A model generated the notes under the pieces. The model saw nothing but the letters and a program-made list of their open reading frames with translations. It did no database searches and was not told the origin of the DNA. A program made the translations under genes and the position numbers. This document shows positions 8,261-16,703 of a stretch of 64,000 bases of DNA, one piece after another (the stretch's first letter is position 1; the number at the start of each line of letters is the position of its first letter). Origin of the DNA: Cupriavidus numazuensis (lineage in GTDB: Bacteria; Pseudomonadota; Gammaproteobacteria; Burkholderiales; Burkholderiaceae); the NCBI RefSeq assembly GCF_905397435.1, contig NZ_CAJPVI010000045.1, positions 1 through 64,000 of the forward strand. Reading direction: 5' to 3'.

Positions 8261-9466
8261 TCAGCGCGGCAATACATTCGCGAGCCGGCGCAGACTTTCG
8301 TCCACAACACTACGCGGGCAAGCCAAATTGATGCGCATGAATCCCTCGCCTTCGGGCCCGAACTTTGGTCCGTAGTCGAGCCAAAGGCGCCCGCTGCGCA
8401 GCAAGAAATCGTGCAGATCCGCTGGGCGCATGTTGAGCTTGCGGAAGTCCATCCACGCGAGGTACAGCGCATTCGTTGGAGTGACTTTCACCGGCAGGCC
8501 GAGCTTCTCAACCTGCGTTGCAAAGTGTCGGTGATTGTCGCTCACATAAGCCAGCATGGCATCGACCCACGATTCGCCGTATCGGTATGCGGCCTCGCCG
8601 GCGGCGGTGCCCATGGTATTTGAAATCGACACGCCGTTCCTTTCACACTGCGCTTGATATGCCTGACGCAGTCGAGCGTTAGGGATGAAGATGTTTGCGC
8701 ACTGCAGGCCCGCGATATTGAATGTCTTGCTCGGTGCGGTGCAGACGATCGAATTCTCGGCCGCAGCATGATCCAGCTTTGGGAAAGGGATGTGCTGTTG
8801 CCCATCTCCGAATACCAGGTCCTGATGGACCTCGTCGGACACAACCAGAATGCCGTGGCGCTCGCATATCGATGCCATCGTCATCAGCTCATCTCGTGTC
8901 CACACATTGCCGGTGGGGTTATGCGGATTGCAGAGGATGAACAATTTCGTGCCTGGAACAATGGCTGCTTCGAAGACCTCGGGGTCGAACCGGTACACGC
9001 CGGTCTCGTCGAGACTGAGTGGGGCTCTTGCGACGCGCCTGCCGTTGATGATCACATCGTGATGGAAATGAATATAAACAGGCGTCTGGATCAGCACATG
9101 ATCGCCAGGTTGCGTGAACGCCTGGACGACCATGCTGAGCGCACTGACGACTCCCGGGGACCGCGTGAGCCATTCTGGCTTTGCGTGCCATCCAAAGCGT
9201 CGGGCTTGCCAGTCGACGACTGCCTCGAGATAGGCGTCCGGCGTAATACCGTATCCGAGCGCGCCCGTTTCGATCGCGCGATGCAACGCTTTAGCAATCG
9301 GCTCAGCAACTCGAAAGTCCATGTCGGCAAGCCACATCGGCAGCGGATCGGCTGCGACCTGTTCCGGGGTCAGACGCAGCTTACCGGCTACCCACTTGGC
9401 AGAGTTTGTATTGCGCCTGTCAATGATTTCATCGAAATCAAACAGCGTATTTTGATGGGTGTGCAT
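8261..9466 (-). CDS. patB: MalY/PatB-type PLP aminotransferase (C-S lyase)
   Basis: A 401-residue fold-type I PLP enzyme of the MalY/PatB family, which cleave cystathionine or cysteine conjugates by C-S beta-lysis. Family signatures are DPLPMWLADMDFRVAEPI near the N-terminus, CNPHNPTGNVW for cofactor and substrate binding, VVSDEVHQDLVF with the pyridine-nitrogen aspartate, and TAPSKTFNIAGLQ, whose lysine (about 247) should form the Schiff base. The length fits the family. It stands downstream of the DUF169 gene on the same strand, 120 bp apart. Confidence 0.85.
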   Translation of the reverse strand: MHTHQNTLFDFDEIIDRRNTNSAKWVAGKLRLTPEQVAADPLPMWLADMDFRVAEPIAKALHRAIETGALGYGITPDAYLEAVVDWQARRFGWHAKPEWLTRSPGVVSALSMVVQAFTQPGDHVLIQTPVYIHFHHDVIINGRRVARAPLSLDETGVYRFDPEVFEAAIVPGTKLFILCNPHNPTGNVWTRDELMTMASICERHGILVVSDEVHQDLVFGDGQQHIPFPKLDHAAAENSIVCTAPSKTFNIAGLQCANIFIPNARLRQAYQAQCERNGVSISNTMGTAAGEAAYRYGESWVDAMLAYVSDNHRHFATQVEKLGLPVKVTPTNALYLAWMDFRKLNMRPADLHDFLLRSGRLWLDYGPKFGPEGEGFMRINLACPRSVVDESLRRLANVLPR

Positions 9467-9586
9467 CGTTTTTCCTTATCTCCCCAGGGAAAATCCTTCA
9501 GCTGCCGAGAGCGACGTAGCAACTGGGAGCTCGAGTCTTAAGTGTCTGTGTGATCAGGCGGATCACAACGAATGTGCGTTGGCCGC

Positions 9587-10372
9587 TCAGCGCGCGTTGC
9601 CTGGATAGCTGGCGCTCATTCCTGCTCGGACGTCCATTTGGATACCATAGGCAGGGAACGGGTAACGAAGCCCGTTTTCCCCTAGCGCTTTCATACCCTC
9701 AATCGCTCTAACGATATCTCCGGGCTTCAATGCCATGAGCATTTCTTCATCAAGCACTCCGCCGTACCTGCGCTCCGCAAAGCAGGGGATAGAGAGGCTC
9801 GGCTCTTCTGTGCACAATGCGCGTCCCCAGGCGTCTGCACACGATGATTCGCCAACAACGCTCCAGTCAAAGCGCTTGTAGGCTTTCCACTGCAGGCCAT
9901 TAATGAAGTACATCATTGCACCGGGAGTTGCATAGAAGAGAGCGATGTCCGGTACGCCCATGATGTCGGTCTGCTGACCCGACCATTTCCTTAAAGGAGC
10001 CGCAATCAACGCTCGGTAACGCCCAGCAGGGACACAATGCATAGACGCTTGGTGCCGCGATGCATCTTCAACGGTAGCAAACCACACACCTGCCATGTGC
10101 TTACCCGTGGACCATTCTGCGCTAGGCGTTCCGAGGCCTACCACGTTGCGGCATTGGTCTCCGACGAGATCATCGGCGGTAATACCAACAGTCCAGCCGA
10201 GTCGGGTAGCCTGGGCAACAATCTGGTCCATTGTATGAACGGCGGTCGGGCGCCGCAGCCGTGCAATCTTGTCCAGATCGTCTGCGGCTTCAAGAAGCTT
10301 CAAGCCGACTACCGGGAATTTCAGCTTCAAAGTCCCCTCTAGCTGCGACGAGATGTCTGCGAGTTCGATCAT
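9587..10372 (-). CDS. DUF169 domain protein
   Basis: A 261-residue protein matching my memory of DUF169 (COG2043): an N-terminal LKLKFPVVGLKL segment, an alternating region with several cysteines (DQCRN, SSCADAWGRALCTEEPSLSIPCF), the CFAERRYGGV motif and a C-terminal helical end. The conserved cysteines could bind metal or a cluster, but the function of the family is unknown to me. GAGAGTG upstream of the ATG serves as ribosome-binding site. It sits between a decayed acyl-CoA ligase and the MalY-type gene. Confidence 0.7.
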   Translation of the reverse strand: MIELADISSQLEGTLKLKFPVVGLKLLEAADDLDKIARLRRPTAVHTMDQIVAQATRLGWTVGITADDLVGDQCRNVVGLGTPSAEWSTGKHMAGVWFATVEDASRHQASMHCVPAGRYRALIAAPLRKWSGQQTDIMGVPDIALFYATPGAMMYFINGLQWKAYKRFDWSVVGESSCADAWGRALCTEEPSLSIPCFAERRYGGVLDEEMLMALKPGDIVRAIEGMKALGENGLRYPFPAYGIQMDVRAGMSASYPGNAR

Positions 10373-10424
10373 GGGTCACTCTCGTGAGTTTGGTTTTTCT
10401 ATAGTTGGAACGACTGGTATCCCC

Positions 10425-11212
10425 TCACTCAGGCTTGGGTCCTGATTGACGGATGACGGTGCGGACCTGTCGGGTGTTGCACTTGTTCGCCGATAGCTTC
10501 TCGCGACAGCAGCGCGCTAACGCCTGCACCAGCAGAGGCCCCGAATCCCGCGGGCTGACAGCGTGGTGTACTGCTTTGACTTGTTCACCGACGTCGCCGT
10601 TGGGGTGCCGGACACGGCAGGCTTCATCGCCAGTGCGTGGCGCTGATCGAAAGCATTGAATTCGCTGGACGCCGCTGGTCGCACGATGCCCTTGGGCTTG
10701 CCGGCAGAGTGGGAGGAGTGGAGCAGGACTTCGCCGCTGATCGGGTCGGTCAGCGGCGTGTCCGTGCAGACCGCGGCAGCGGCGCCCCAACTCGGGTATC
10801 CCTCCAGGTCTTCGCCGCAAGCCATGGGATGTACCCGGTCCTCGATAAGGGCATCCAGAGTTGGTGGTGCCTCAGCCTTGGTGGCCGAGAGCGCCGGCAC
10901 GCCGGAGCCACTGCCGGTGGCGAAGTGCGCCAGTTCCTCCGTCGTGCTGCAAGTGGAGACTGGCGTGAAGTAGACGCCGACGTGCTGGGCGGCCAGTGCA
11001 AGTTGTAAGGAAGGACTGGTCATTGTCCAAGCAGAACACCAGCGAGCCTCCGTTGCGCAAGCCGAGGCTGCACAACGGACGTGCGCTGCGGTTGGCACGC
11101 TGTTCCGACACCCAATACGTCAGCGTAGCGCCGCCCGCCGCAAAGACTGTGCAGACGGCGTCGGGCGTTGCTTGGCGAAATACGACGGGTGCTTCCCAAC
11201 TTGCTGTGACAC
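10425..11212 (-). pseudogene. Acyl-CoA ligase, frameshifted and internally deleted
   Basis: Pieces of an ANL acyl-CoA ligase appear in several minus-strand frames. The start VSQQVGKHPSYFAKQRP begins 4 nt after the Bug stop codon. SEQRANRSARPLCSLGLRNG, then LALAAQHVGVYFTPVSTCST, and the P-loop relic SGEVLLHSSHSAGKPKGIVR follow. The text then jumps to a C-terminal motif GDVGEQVKAVHHAVSP and CREKLSANKCNTRQVR. About 250-300 residues between the P-loop and the GERVKA-type motif are missing, and at least two frameshifts are needed. It was evidently translationally coupled to the Bug gene. Confidence 0.75.
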
Positions 11213-11216
11213 CGTG

Positions 11217-12224
11217 TTACTCCTCGATGGTCACGCCCGAGCGACGCACAGCATCTGCCCAGAACGCCAATTCCTTATGGAAGAAGCGGGAAGATTCATC
11301 AACATCGAGATCCAGTGGGGCCAGGTTGATGACCGCTGAGTTGCTCTTGCTCTCCTCGGACACGGCTTCCCGGAAGGCCTGGTTGAGCTTGGTCAAGACC
11401 GGTTTAGGCGTGCCAGTCGGCGCGTAGAGGCCTACGTGGAACCCCACAGCGAACTTCTCCATCCCGGGAGTTTCGGAGACCAGCGGGATACCAGGCATAC
11501 TCGGGCTTCGCTTGCTTCCTGTCTGGGCGATAATCTTGACGCGGCCGCTCGGCAGCAACGAAGTGAAAGCGTTGTAGCTGTCGAAATTCAAGTCGATGAT
11601 GCCTGAGCCCAGGTCGTTGAGCAGCGTCGGGCCGCCCTTGTACGGCACCTGGGTCAGCTTGATGCCGGCCATTTGTTCGAGCATCACAGCGCCGAGGTGG
11701 TTGCTGCCACCGGTCGTGGAGGTGCCGTAGGTGAGGCTGCCCGGCTTCGCCTTGGCCAGCGCGATCAGGCCCGCGAGATTACTCACGGGCAGTTTTCCGC
11801 TCACGGCAATGGCGAACCCGTCCTGGCCGAGATAAGCGACCGGCGTAAAGTCATTGGCGGTGTTGTAACCGAGCTTGCGGTATAACGCGGCGTTGGTGAG
11901 CAGTGTATTTACGCCGATCAGCAGCGTGTAGCCGTCGGGTTCGCTCTTGGCCACGGCACTGGACGCGATGATGGTATTGCCGCCGGGGCGCGGCTCAATC
12001 ACCACGGGCTGACCGAGCTTCTTGCCGACACGTAGGGCCACTGGGCGGAGGAAGTTGTCGGTGGACCCACCCGCCGGGAACGGTGTGATGATGCGAATGG
12101 GTCGGGAGGGGAATGCGGCGTCGGATTCGGCGCGGGCGCAGTCTAGTCCGACGGACAATGACAGTGCCAGCGGCGCAAGCAGAAGGAAGCGGCGGCGGGC
12201 AGTACGGTGAGGCACGACGTTCAT
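11217..12224 (-). CDS. Bug-family solute-binding protein
   Basis: TTT-type periplasmic receptor of 335 residues with an N-terminal R-R-R-F motif and hydrophobic segment ending in CARA-E (Tat or Sec export). Mature motifs include FPSRPIRIITPFPAGGSTDN, RPGGNTIIAS and KLTQVPYKGGPTLLNDL. ATG 12224 is preferred because GGAG lies 9 nt upstream; an in-frame TTG at 12239 has no good site. It lies 63 bp downstream of the porin gene and directly ahead of a decayed acyl-CoA ligase, the same order as the two Bug-ligase pairs at 46-52 kb. Confidence 0.87.
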   Translation of the reverse strand: MNVVPHRTARRRFLLLAPLALSLSVGLDCARAESDAAFPSRPIRIITPFPAGGSTDNFLRPVALRVGKKLGQPVVIEPRPGGNTIIASSAVAKSEPDGYTLLIGVNTLLTNAALYRKLGYNTANDFTPVAYLGQDGFAIAVSGKLPVSNLAGLIALAKAKPGSLTYGTSTTGGSNHLGAVMLEQMAGIKLTQVPYKGGPTLLNDLGSGIIDLNFDSYNAFTSLLPSGRVKIIAQTGSKRSPSMPGIPLVSETPGMEKFAVGFHVGLYAPTGTPKPVLTKLNQAFREAVSEESKSNSAVINLAPLDLDVDESSRFFHKELAFWADAVRRSGVTIEE

Positions 12225-12287
12225 GGCAATGAACTCCAATGAAGGTATTGGCGGTGTGGGGCGGCTGGCGTGTAGCGTGTCCGGGCG

Positions 12288-13409
12288 TCAGAAAATATGA
12301 CGGATACCAAGGGCTACGCCGACCATGTTGTCCTTGCCGGCGCCAAGGAAATAGCCGTTGGCGAAGCTGATGGCCGAGGTGTCGAAGTTCAGGCCGGAGT
12401 TGCGCACGTAGGCAGTACTGAGGTACAGGTCAGTACGCTTGCTGAGGCTGTAGTCCGCCACGAAGAGAACTTGCCAAGGGTTCTTGATATTGGTGCCAGC
12501 CAGTTTCTTCACGTCATCGTAGTAATAGGCGACCGTGAGTGCCAGCGGTGCGCTGAGCTGGTAGACCAGACCGGCCCAGTAGTAGTCGTCGCGCAGGAGC
12601 AGGCTGCTGTCCGGTGCCTTGTTCTGGCCCCAGCGATAGCCGCCCATAATCTTGGCGTTACCAACGGCGTAGCTGGCGGCCACGGCGGCTTTTTTGAACG
12701 TGCCGGTGGCGCCGGCGGCGTTCAGTGTCGGATTGAACTGGCTGTAGACTACTGCAGCGCCGACGGGCCCGGAAGCGTAGGTCAGGCCGGTGCCGTAGCC
12801 GGTGTCCCGGCGGAACTGACCCGGCACCTCACCGTTGCCTGTTACGCCGGTGCCAAAGGACCAGTGTGCGATCGCGCCCACCGGACCGAAAGTGCCGCTG
12901 TACTTGACGGTGTTGTCGGAGCGTGCGTCGAGCCCCAACTGAGCCACGAGCGGCTCGTACTGGCTGGCATATGCCGTAGGCGAGAAGTTGGCCAGGGCGG
13001 AGAACATCGTGGAGTACTGTCGGCCGAAAGTGACCCGGCCAAAGCTAGCGTGGTCGAGACCGAGATACGCCTGCCGCCCAAAGATGCGGCCGCCTTGTTG
13101 CAACTTGCCGTCATCGCTGCCGAAGCCATTTTCCAGTACGAAGAGGGCCTTCATGCCACTGCCCAGGTCTTCGGTGCCACGCAGGCCGAAGCGCGAGCCG
13201 GACAGCGCGCCGGAAGTCAGCCGGACGGCGTTGCCACCGGGCCCAGCGTTGAAACCGTTGGCAGCCGACGGCGCCTGGGTGCCTAGGTTGCTGACGTATT
13301 CGATGTTGTTATCGATTGCACCGTACAGGACCACACTGGTCTGGGCGTGGGTGGCGGGCGCAAACAATGCCAGGCTCGCGATCAGGACGGGTAGGGCTTT
13401 GACTCTCAT
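12288..13409 (-). CDS. Outer-membrane porin, Burkholderiales type
   Basis: A 373-residue Gram-negative porin: cleavable signal MRVKALPVLIASLALFAPA to about THAQ, then the mature start SSVVLYG-like (TSVVLYGAIDNNIEYVSN). Porin hallmarks are GSRFGLRGTEDLGSGMKA, RQAYLGLDHASFGRVTFGRQ and the C-terminal aromatic residue (GIRHIF) needed for outer-membrane insertion. The frame is open further upstream to 13724, but that part is antisense to a transposon relic. ATG 13409 has GAGGAAAC upstream. It is probably the entry pore for the substrate of the following Bug protein. Confidence 0.9.
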   Translation of the reverse strand: MRVKALPVLIASLALFAPATHAQTSVVLYGAIDNNIEYVSNLGTQAPSAANGFNAGPGGNAVRLTSGALSGSRFGLRGTEDLGSGMKALFVLENGFGSDDGKLQQGGRIFGRQAYLGLDHASFGRVTFGRQYSTMFSALANFSPTAYASQYEPLVAQLGLDARSDNTVKYSGTFGPVGAIAHWSFGTGVTGNGEVPGQFRRDTGYGTGLTYASGPVGAAVVYSQFNPTLNAAGATGTFKKAAVAASYAVGNAKIMGGYRWGQNKAPDSSLLLRDDYYWAGLVYQLSAPLALTVAYYYDDVKKLAGTNIKNPWQVLFVADYSLSKRTDLYLSTAYVRNSGLNFDTSAISFANGYFLGAGKDNMVGVALGIRHIF

Positions 13410-13613
13410 CGTTCGTGTTTCCTCATTCTTTTTGTCATGGGTTGTGCGCGGCCACACGTCGCGCCTTTGCGCTGCCTCGGCCGGGTTTTTTGCGGGCGAG
13501 CTGAGAGGCGGACAATCATCGGAGCGACCGCAGGGCAAAACTATTTCATGGCGGGCCCGCCCCAGTCCAATGACAGAACGGAGATTATTGATGCGCAACT
13601 GGCATGAGTGTGA

Positions 13614-13988
13614 GCAAGGGCCAAATGCCACCGGGCTGGCGTCGAACTCATTTTGATCAATCCTGCCTACACGTCGAAGATCGCGACAGTGAAGTACGCC
13701 GCACGACGAGGTTGGACCGTGCATGCTGCCGCAGCGGATGTGATTGCCCGCCGCGGACAGGAGTTGTCTGAACGTGCGAGGATGCCATGACGTCCTGCGG
13801 TTACCTGTAAGGAAAGACCGCAGATCGCGACAAGGTGCCTGGGGCGAGGTTCATACCGCGTACAGGAGTCTGGTGCGCGAGCAATGGCTCGCAGTCGGTC
13901 GCGCATCCACGTGGCAAGGCGTCAGCACCGTTGCCCGAAGCCCTCCGGCTTCGCCCTCCAGGAAGGACGACCGTTCGCCTTGCGCCTC
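13614..13988 (+). pseudogene. tnpB: TnpB (IS607/IS605 accessory nuclease), C-terminal relic
   Basis: The plus strand reads CHRAGVELILINPAYTSKIA, then VKYAARRGWTVHAAAADVIA and RRGQELSER. This is the RuvC-III-proximal NPAYTS...RR end of TnpB-type proteins. After a deletion of about 36 bp relative to the copy at 52886, a shifted frame continues LRLPVRKDRRSRQGAWGEVH. The 3' end is interrupted at 13989 by the IS5 element. No nuclease core upstream remains. Confidence 0.65.
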
Positions 13989-13992
13989 TTAG

Positions 13993-15200
13993 GGAATCGC
14001 TGATTAAATCAGTGCGCGAGTCATCGAGGCATTGGACGAGCGCGTTGTCAGAAGGGTGTCCATGATTCAGCTCCTGTGATGAAGCGACAGATCAGTTTTG
14101 CGGAAGCGGAAAGCCACGGCAATAAGCGTGTGACGCGCCGCCAGCGCTTCCTGACGGAGATGGAAAGCGTGGTGCCGTGGGCGCGCCTGATTGCGGCGGT
14201 CCAGCCGTACTACCCGAAGGGCAAACGTGGACGGCCGCCGATCGGCCTGGAGCGAATGCTGCGCATTTATTTCCTCCAGCAGTGGTACGGGCTGTCTGAC
14301 GAGGCCCTGGAAGACGCGCTGTACGACAGCATGGCGATGCGGGCGTTCGCCGGGATCGACCTCGCAGTCGAGGCGGTGCCAGACGCGACCACGCTGCTGA
14401 AGTTTCGCCGCCTGCTCGTCGAGCATGAACTGACGCGAACGCTGTTCGACGAGATCGGCATCATGCTGTGCGAGCGGGGACTGATGATGAAGGAAGGCAC
14501 GATCGTGGATGCCACCATCATCGAGGCGCCACCGTCGACCAAGAACAAGCAGAAGAGCCGCGATCCGGAGATGCACCAGGCCAAGAAAGGTAATGCTTGG
14601 CACTTTGGTATGAAAGCCCATGTCGGCGTGGATGCTGCCTCTGGGCTGGTACACAGCGTCGTGGGCACAGCGGCCAACGAGTCGGACGTGTCGCAGGCGC
14701 ATGCGTTGCTGCATGGTCACGAGGAGCATGCGTTTGGCGACGCGGGCTACACGGGCGTGGACAAGCGCGAGGAGATGCAAGGCAAGACCGTGAAATGGCA
14801 GGTGGCAGTCAAGCGCGGAAAGATCAAGGCGATGCGTGACGGAACCGTCAAGGACTTGGTGATCGCCGTCGAGCGGGCCAAGGCCCAGATTCGGGCGCGG
14901 GTAGAGCATCCGTTCCACGTCATCAAGAATCTGTTTGGTCATCGCAAGGTTCGCTACAAGGGCCTGGTCAAGAACACGGCGCAGTTGTTCAGCTTGTTTG
15001 GTCTGGCGAATCTGGTGTTCGCCAGGAAGCTGTTGTTGGCCTCAGAGGGGAGCAAGCCGTCCTGAGCGCGCGAAGCGCGGCCGGGAAGGGTGCGAAACGC
15101 GAGAAAGACGGCTTGAATCGATCAATCTCTCCCGCATTGCGAAAACTGAAGTCCTTGGCTTGTGCAACATCAAGCGCAAACCTCATTGATCAGCGATTCC
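13993..15200 (+). mobile_element. Complete IS5-family insertion sequence
   Basis: 1208-bp element with terminal inverted repeats GGAATCGCTGATTAA (13993-14007) and, on the other strand, GGAATCGCTGATCAA (15186-15200), matching at 14 of 15 positions. Target-site duplications TTAG are present at 13989-13992 and 15201-15204, which fits the YTAR target of IS5-type elements. It carries one transposase gene and is inserted in the 3' end of a TnpB relic. It looks intact and potentially active. Confidence 0.93.
14076..15065 (+). CDS. IS5-family transposase (DDE)
   Basis: A 329-residue DDE transposase filling most of the IS. The N-terminal DUF772-type region (GRPPIGLERMLRIYFLQQWY, LSDEALEDALYDS) precedes the catalytic part. 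TIVDATIIEAPPS has the first aspartate, GDAGYTGVDKRE the second, and RARVEHPFHVIKNLFGHRKV the glutamate and basic residues of the IS5 signature. No frameshift is seen. The second codon is also ATG (14079), so the exact start is uncertain by one residue. Confidence 0.93.
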   Translation: MMKRQISFAEAESHGNKRVTRRQRFLTEMESVVPWARLIAAVQPYYPKGKRGRPPIGLERMLRIYFLQQWYGLSDEALEDALYDSMAMRAFAGIDLAVEAVPDATTLLKFRRLLVEHELTRTLFDEIGIMLCERGLMMKEGTIVDATIIEAPPSTKNKQKSRDPEMHQAKKGNAWHFGMKAHVGVDAASGLVHSVVGTAANESDVSQAHALLHGHEEHAFGDAGYTGVDKREEMQGKTVKWQVAVKRGKIKAMRDGTVKDLVIAVERAKAQIRARVEHPFHVIKNLFGHRKVRYKGLVKNTAQLFSLFGLANLVFARKLLLASEGSKPS

Positions 15201-15282
15201 TTAGGTAATGTCCAGATTTGCTTAAAGTAACGGCAGGGGCTTAGTCTCGCTGTTCCGGAGGCGCGACGTTCGTTGTTGCCGC

Positions 15283-16188
15283 CTAGACCGGCTGCCTCGG
15301 TCCATCGCTGTATTTTCGTCGCAACAGGTTGATCATGCTGCGCACGATCGGCGACGTGTTGGATTTGCGCCAGATGCAGACATTTTCCAGTACGAGGTCG
15401 AGGTCGGAAATGCCCACCAGGTTCACGCCTCGTGGTAGCACGAAATTTTTGCCAAGCGGATGGATGCCGATGCCATCGTGCTCGATGATATGTTTGAGCA
15501 CGATTTCCAGGAAACTGCTCTCATATCCCACAGTGATGTCCGCATCTTGCTTCGCAAGGCGTTCATCAAGCTGATCGCGCACGCGCGGCCACGTCTTCGC
15601 ACTCACCAAGCTCAGCGCCACGTGGTTCAGGTCCTTCAGCTCCAGCTTCGGGCGCTCCGCAAGCGGATGCCGCTCCGACACCAGCGCGCAGTAGCGGGTC
15701 TGCTCGATCCGGATCAAGCCCAGCTTGTCATCATAGACGGGGCCGCTGCAGAAACCCAGGTCGAGGACTCCATTGCGCACGCAGAATGCGACGTCTTGGG
15801 AAGGCATGTATTCGATGCGCACTGTTACGTTGGGAAACGCCTTGGCGAACTCGTCGCTCAGGTTCTCCCACTCGCCCCAGCGTGAAGTCGAGCTGACGCC
15901 GAGCTGGAATGGTCCGCTGAGATCGAAGTCCGGCGAACTGACTTCCGCCAGACCCGCCTGGTAGTGTGCGAGCGCTTCGCTCCAGTGGCGCGCCAGCGTG
16001 AGTGCCGCCCGAGTCGGACGCACCAGCCGGGTCGTTCGCTCGAAAAGGCGCTGGTCCACGCGCTCTTCTATGGCGTTGATCCTTCGTGAAAGGCCAGATT
16101 GCGTCAGATGCAGACCTTCGGCCGCTGCATGGAAATTGCGCTTCTCCAGCAATTCTAGGAAAGCGTAGATATGGCTGATATTTAGCAT
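15283..16188 (-). CDS. LysR-family transcriptional regulator
   Basis: A 301-residue regulator. The winged helix-turn-helix occupies residues 1-60 (FLELLEKRNFHAAAEGLHLT, QSGLSRRINAIEERVDQRLF). A type 2 periplasmic-binding-like effector domain starts near 90 (GPFQLGVSSTSRWGEWENLS). It faces the porin-Bug-ligase genes but is separated from them by the IS5 insertion. It may once have controlled that locus; this is inference from position. Confidence 0.88.
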   Translation of the reverse strand: MLNISHIYAFLELLEKRNFHAAAEGLHLTQSGLSRRINAIEERVDQRLFERTTRLVRPTRAALTLARHWSEALAHYQAGLAEVSSPDFDLSGPFQLGVSSTSRWGEWENLSDEFAKAFPNVTVRIEYMPSQDVAFCVRNGVLDLGFCSGPVYDDKLGLIRIEQTRYCALVSERHPLAERPKLELKDLNHVALSLVSAKTWPRVRDQLDERLAKQDADITVGYESSFLEIVLKHIIEHDGIGIHPLGKNFVLPRGVNLVGISDLDLVLENVCIWRKSNTSPIVRSMINLLRRKYSDGPRQPV

Positions 16189-16703
16189 GCTGCGGGTCGG
16201 AGGGCGGGACGCAGGCAGTTTGGCCGCCCGCGACGGGTAAGCGACACCCCCGTCTGCCGGGTTTCAGGCTGCCGGCGGAATCCGTAGATCCACTGTGGTC
16301 GCATTGCTCTCCCCGCATAGTTCTGCCAACCCAATAGACCCGTTACGGGCGTATTAACCGAAAAGTCATTGGGCTCGAGATCGACCGGCATGTGAGATCG
16401 CTTCGTCCAATGCTACGGGGTCCAAAAGGCGGACGTAACATTGAGCCAGCCTCTCGTATGCAATTGTCGACTGGAGCTAGCGATCTAGGACGCTGACCTT
16501 CATAGCCATACAAAGGCGCTGTGTCCTCGGATGGCTCAACGTCGACCGCCTGCGGCACACCCATCCGGCGTCGCACTACACGGACCTTCCTGCTTACATC
16601 GTTTGATATCCGTATTGCCCTAGATTGCGTCGCTCTGCAGACAGTCTCCATACGGGACGACTCATTCCCGCATGGAAACTCTCTTGTAAGAAAATAGGCC
16701 CGC
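16189..16703. other. Intergenic region without recognisable gene
   Basis: About 510 bp between the Bug stop at 16704 and the LysR start. No credible coding frame or repeat was seen. It should hold the LysR promoter. Confidence 0.4.

Noticed and set aside
12297..13286. A 329-codon plus-strand open frame antisense to the porin
   Set aside because: The minus-strand porin has a signal peptide, family motifs and a terminal aromatic residue. The antisense frame has Val/Ala/Glu-rich shadow composition and no domain.
13410..13724. Upstream extension of the porin reading frame
   Set aside because: It is antisense to a TnpB relic that is duplicated at 52.9 kb, and the signal peptide starts at 13409 behind a good ribosome-binding site.
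14067..14942. A 291-codon frame antisense to the IS5 transposase
   Set aside because: It lies wholly within the transposase gene and has a His/Arg/Leu-rich shadow composition.
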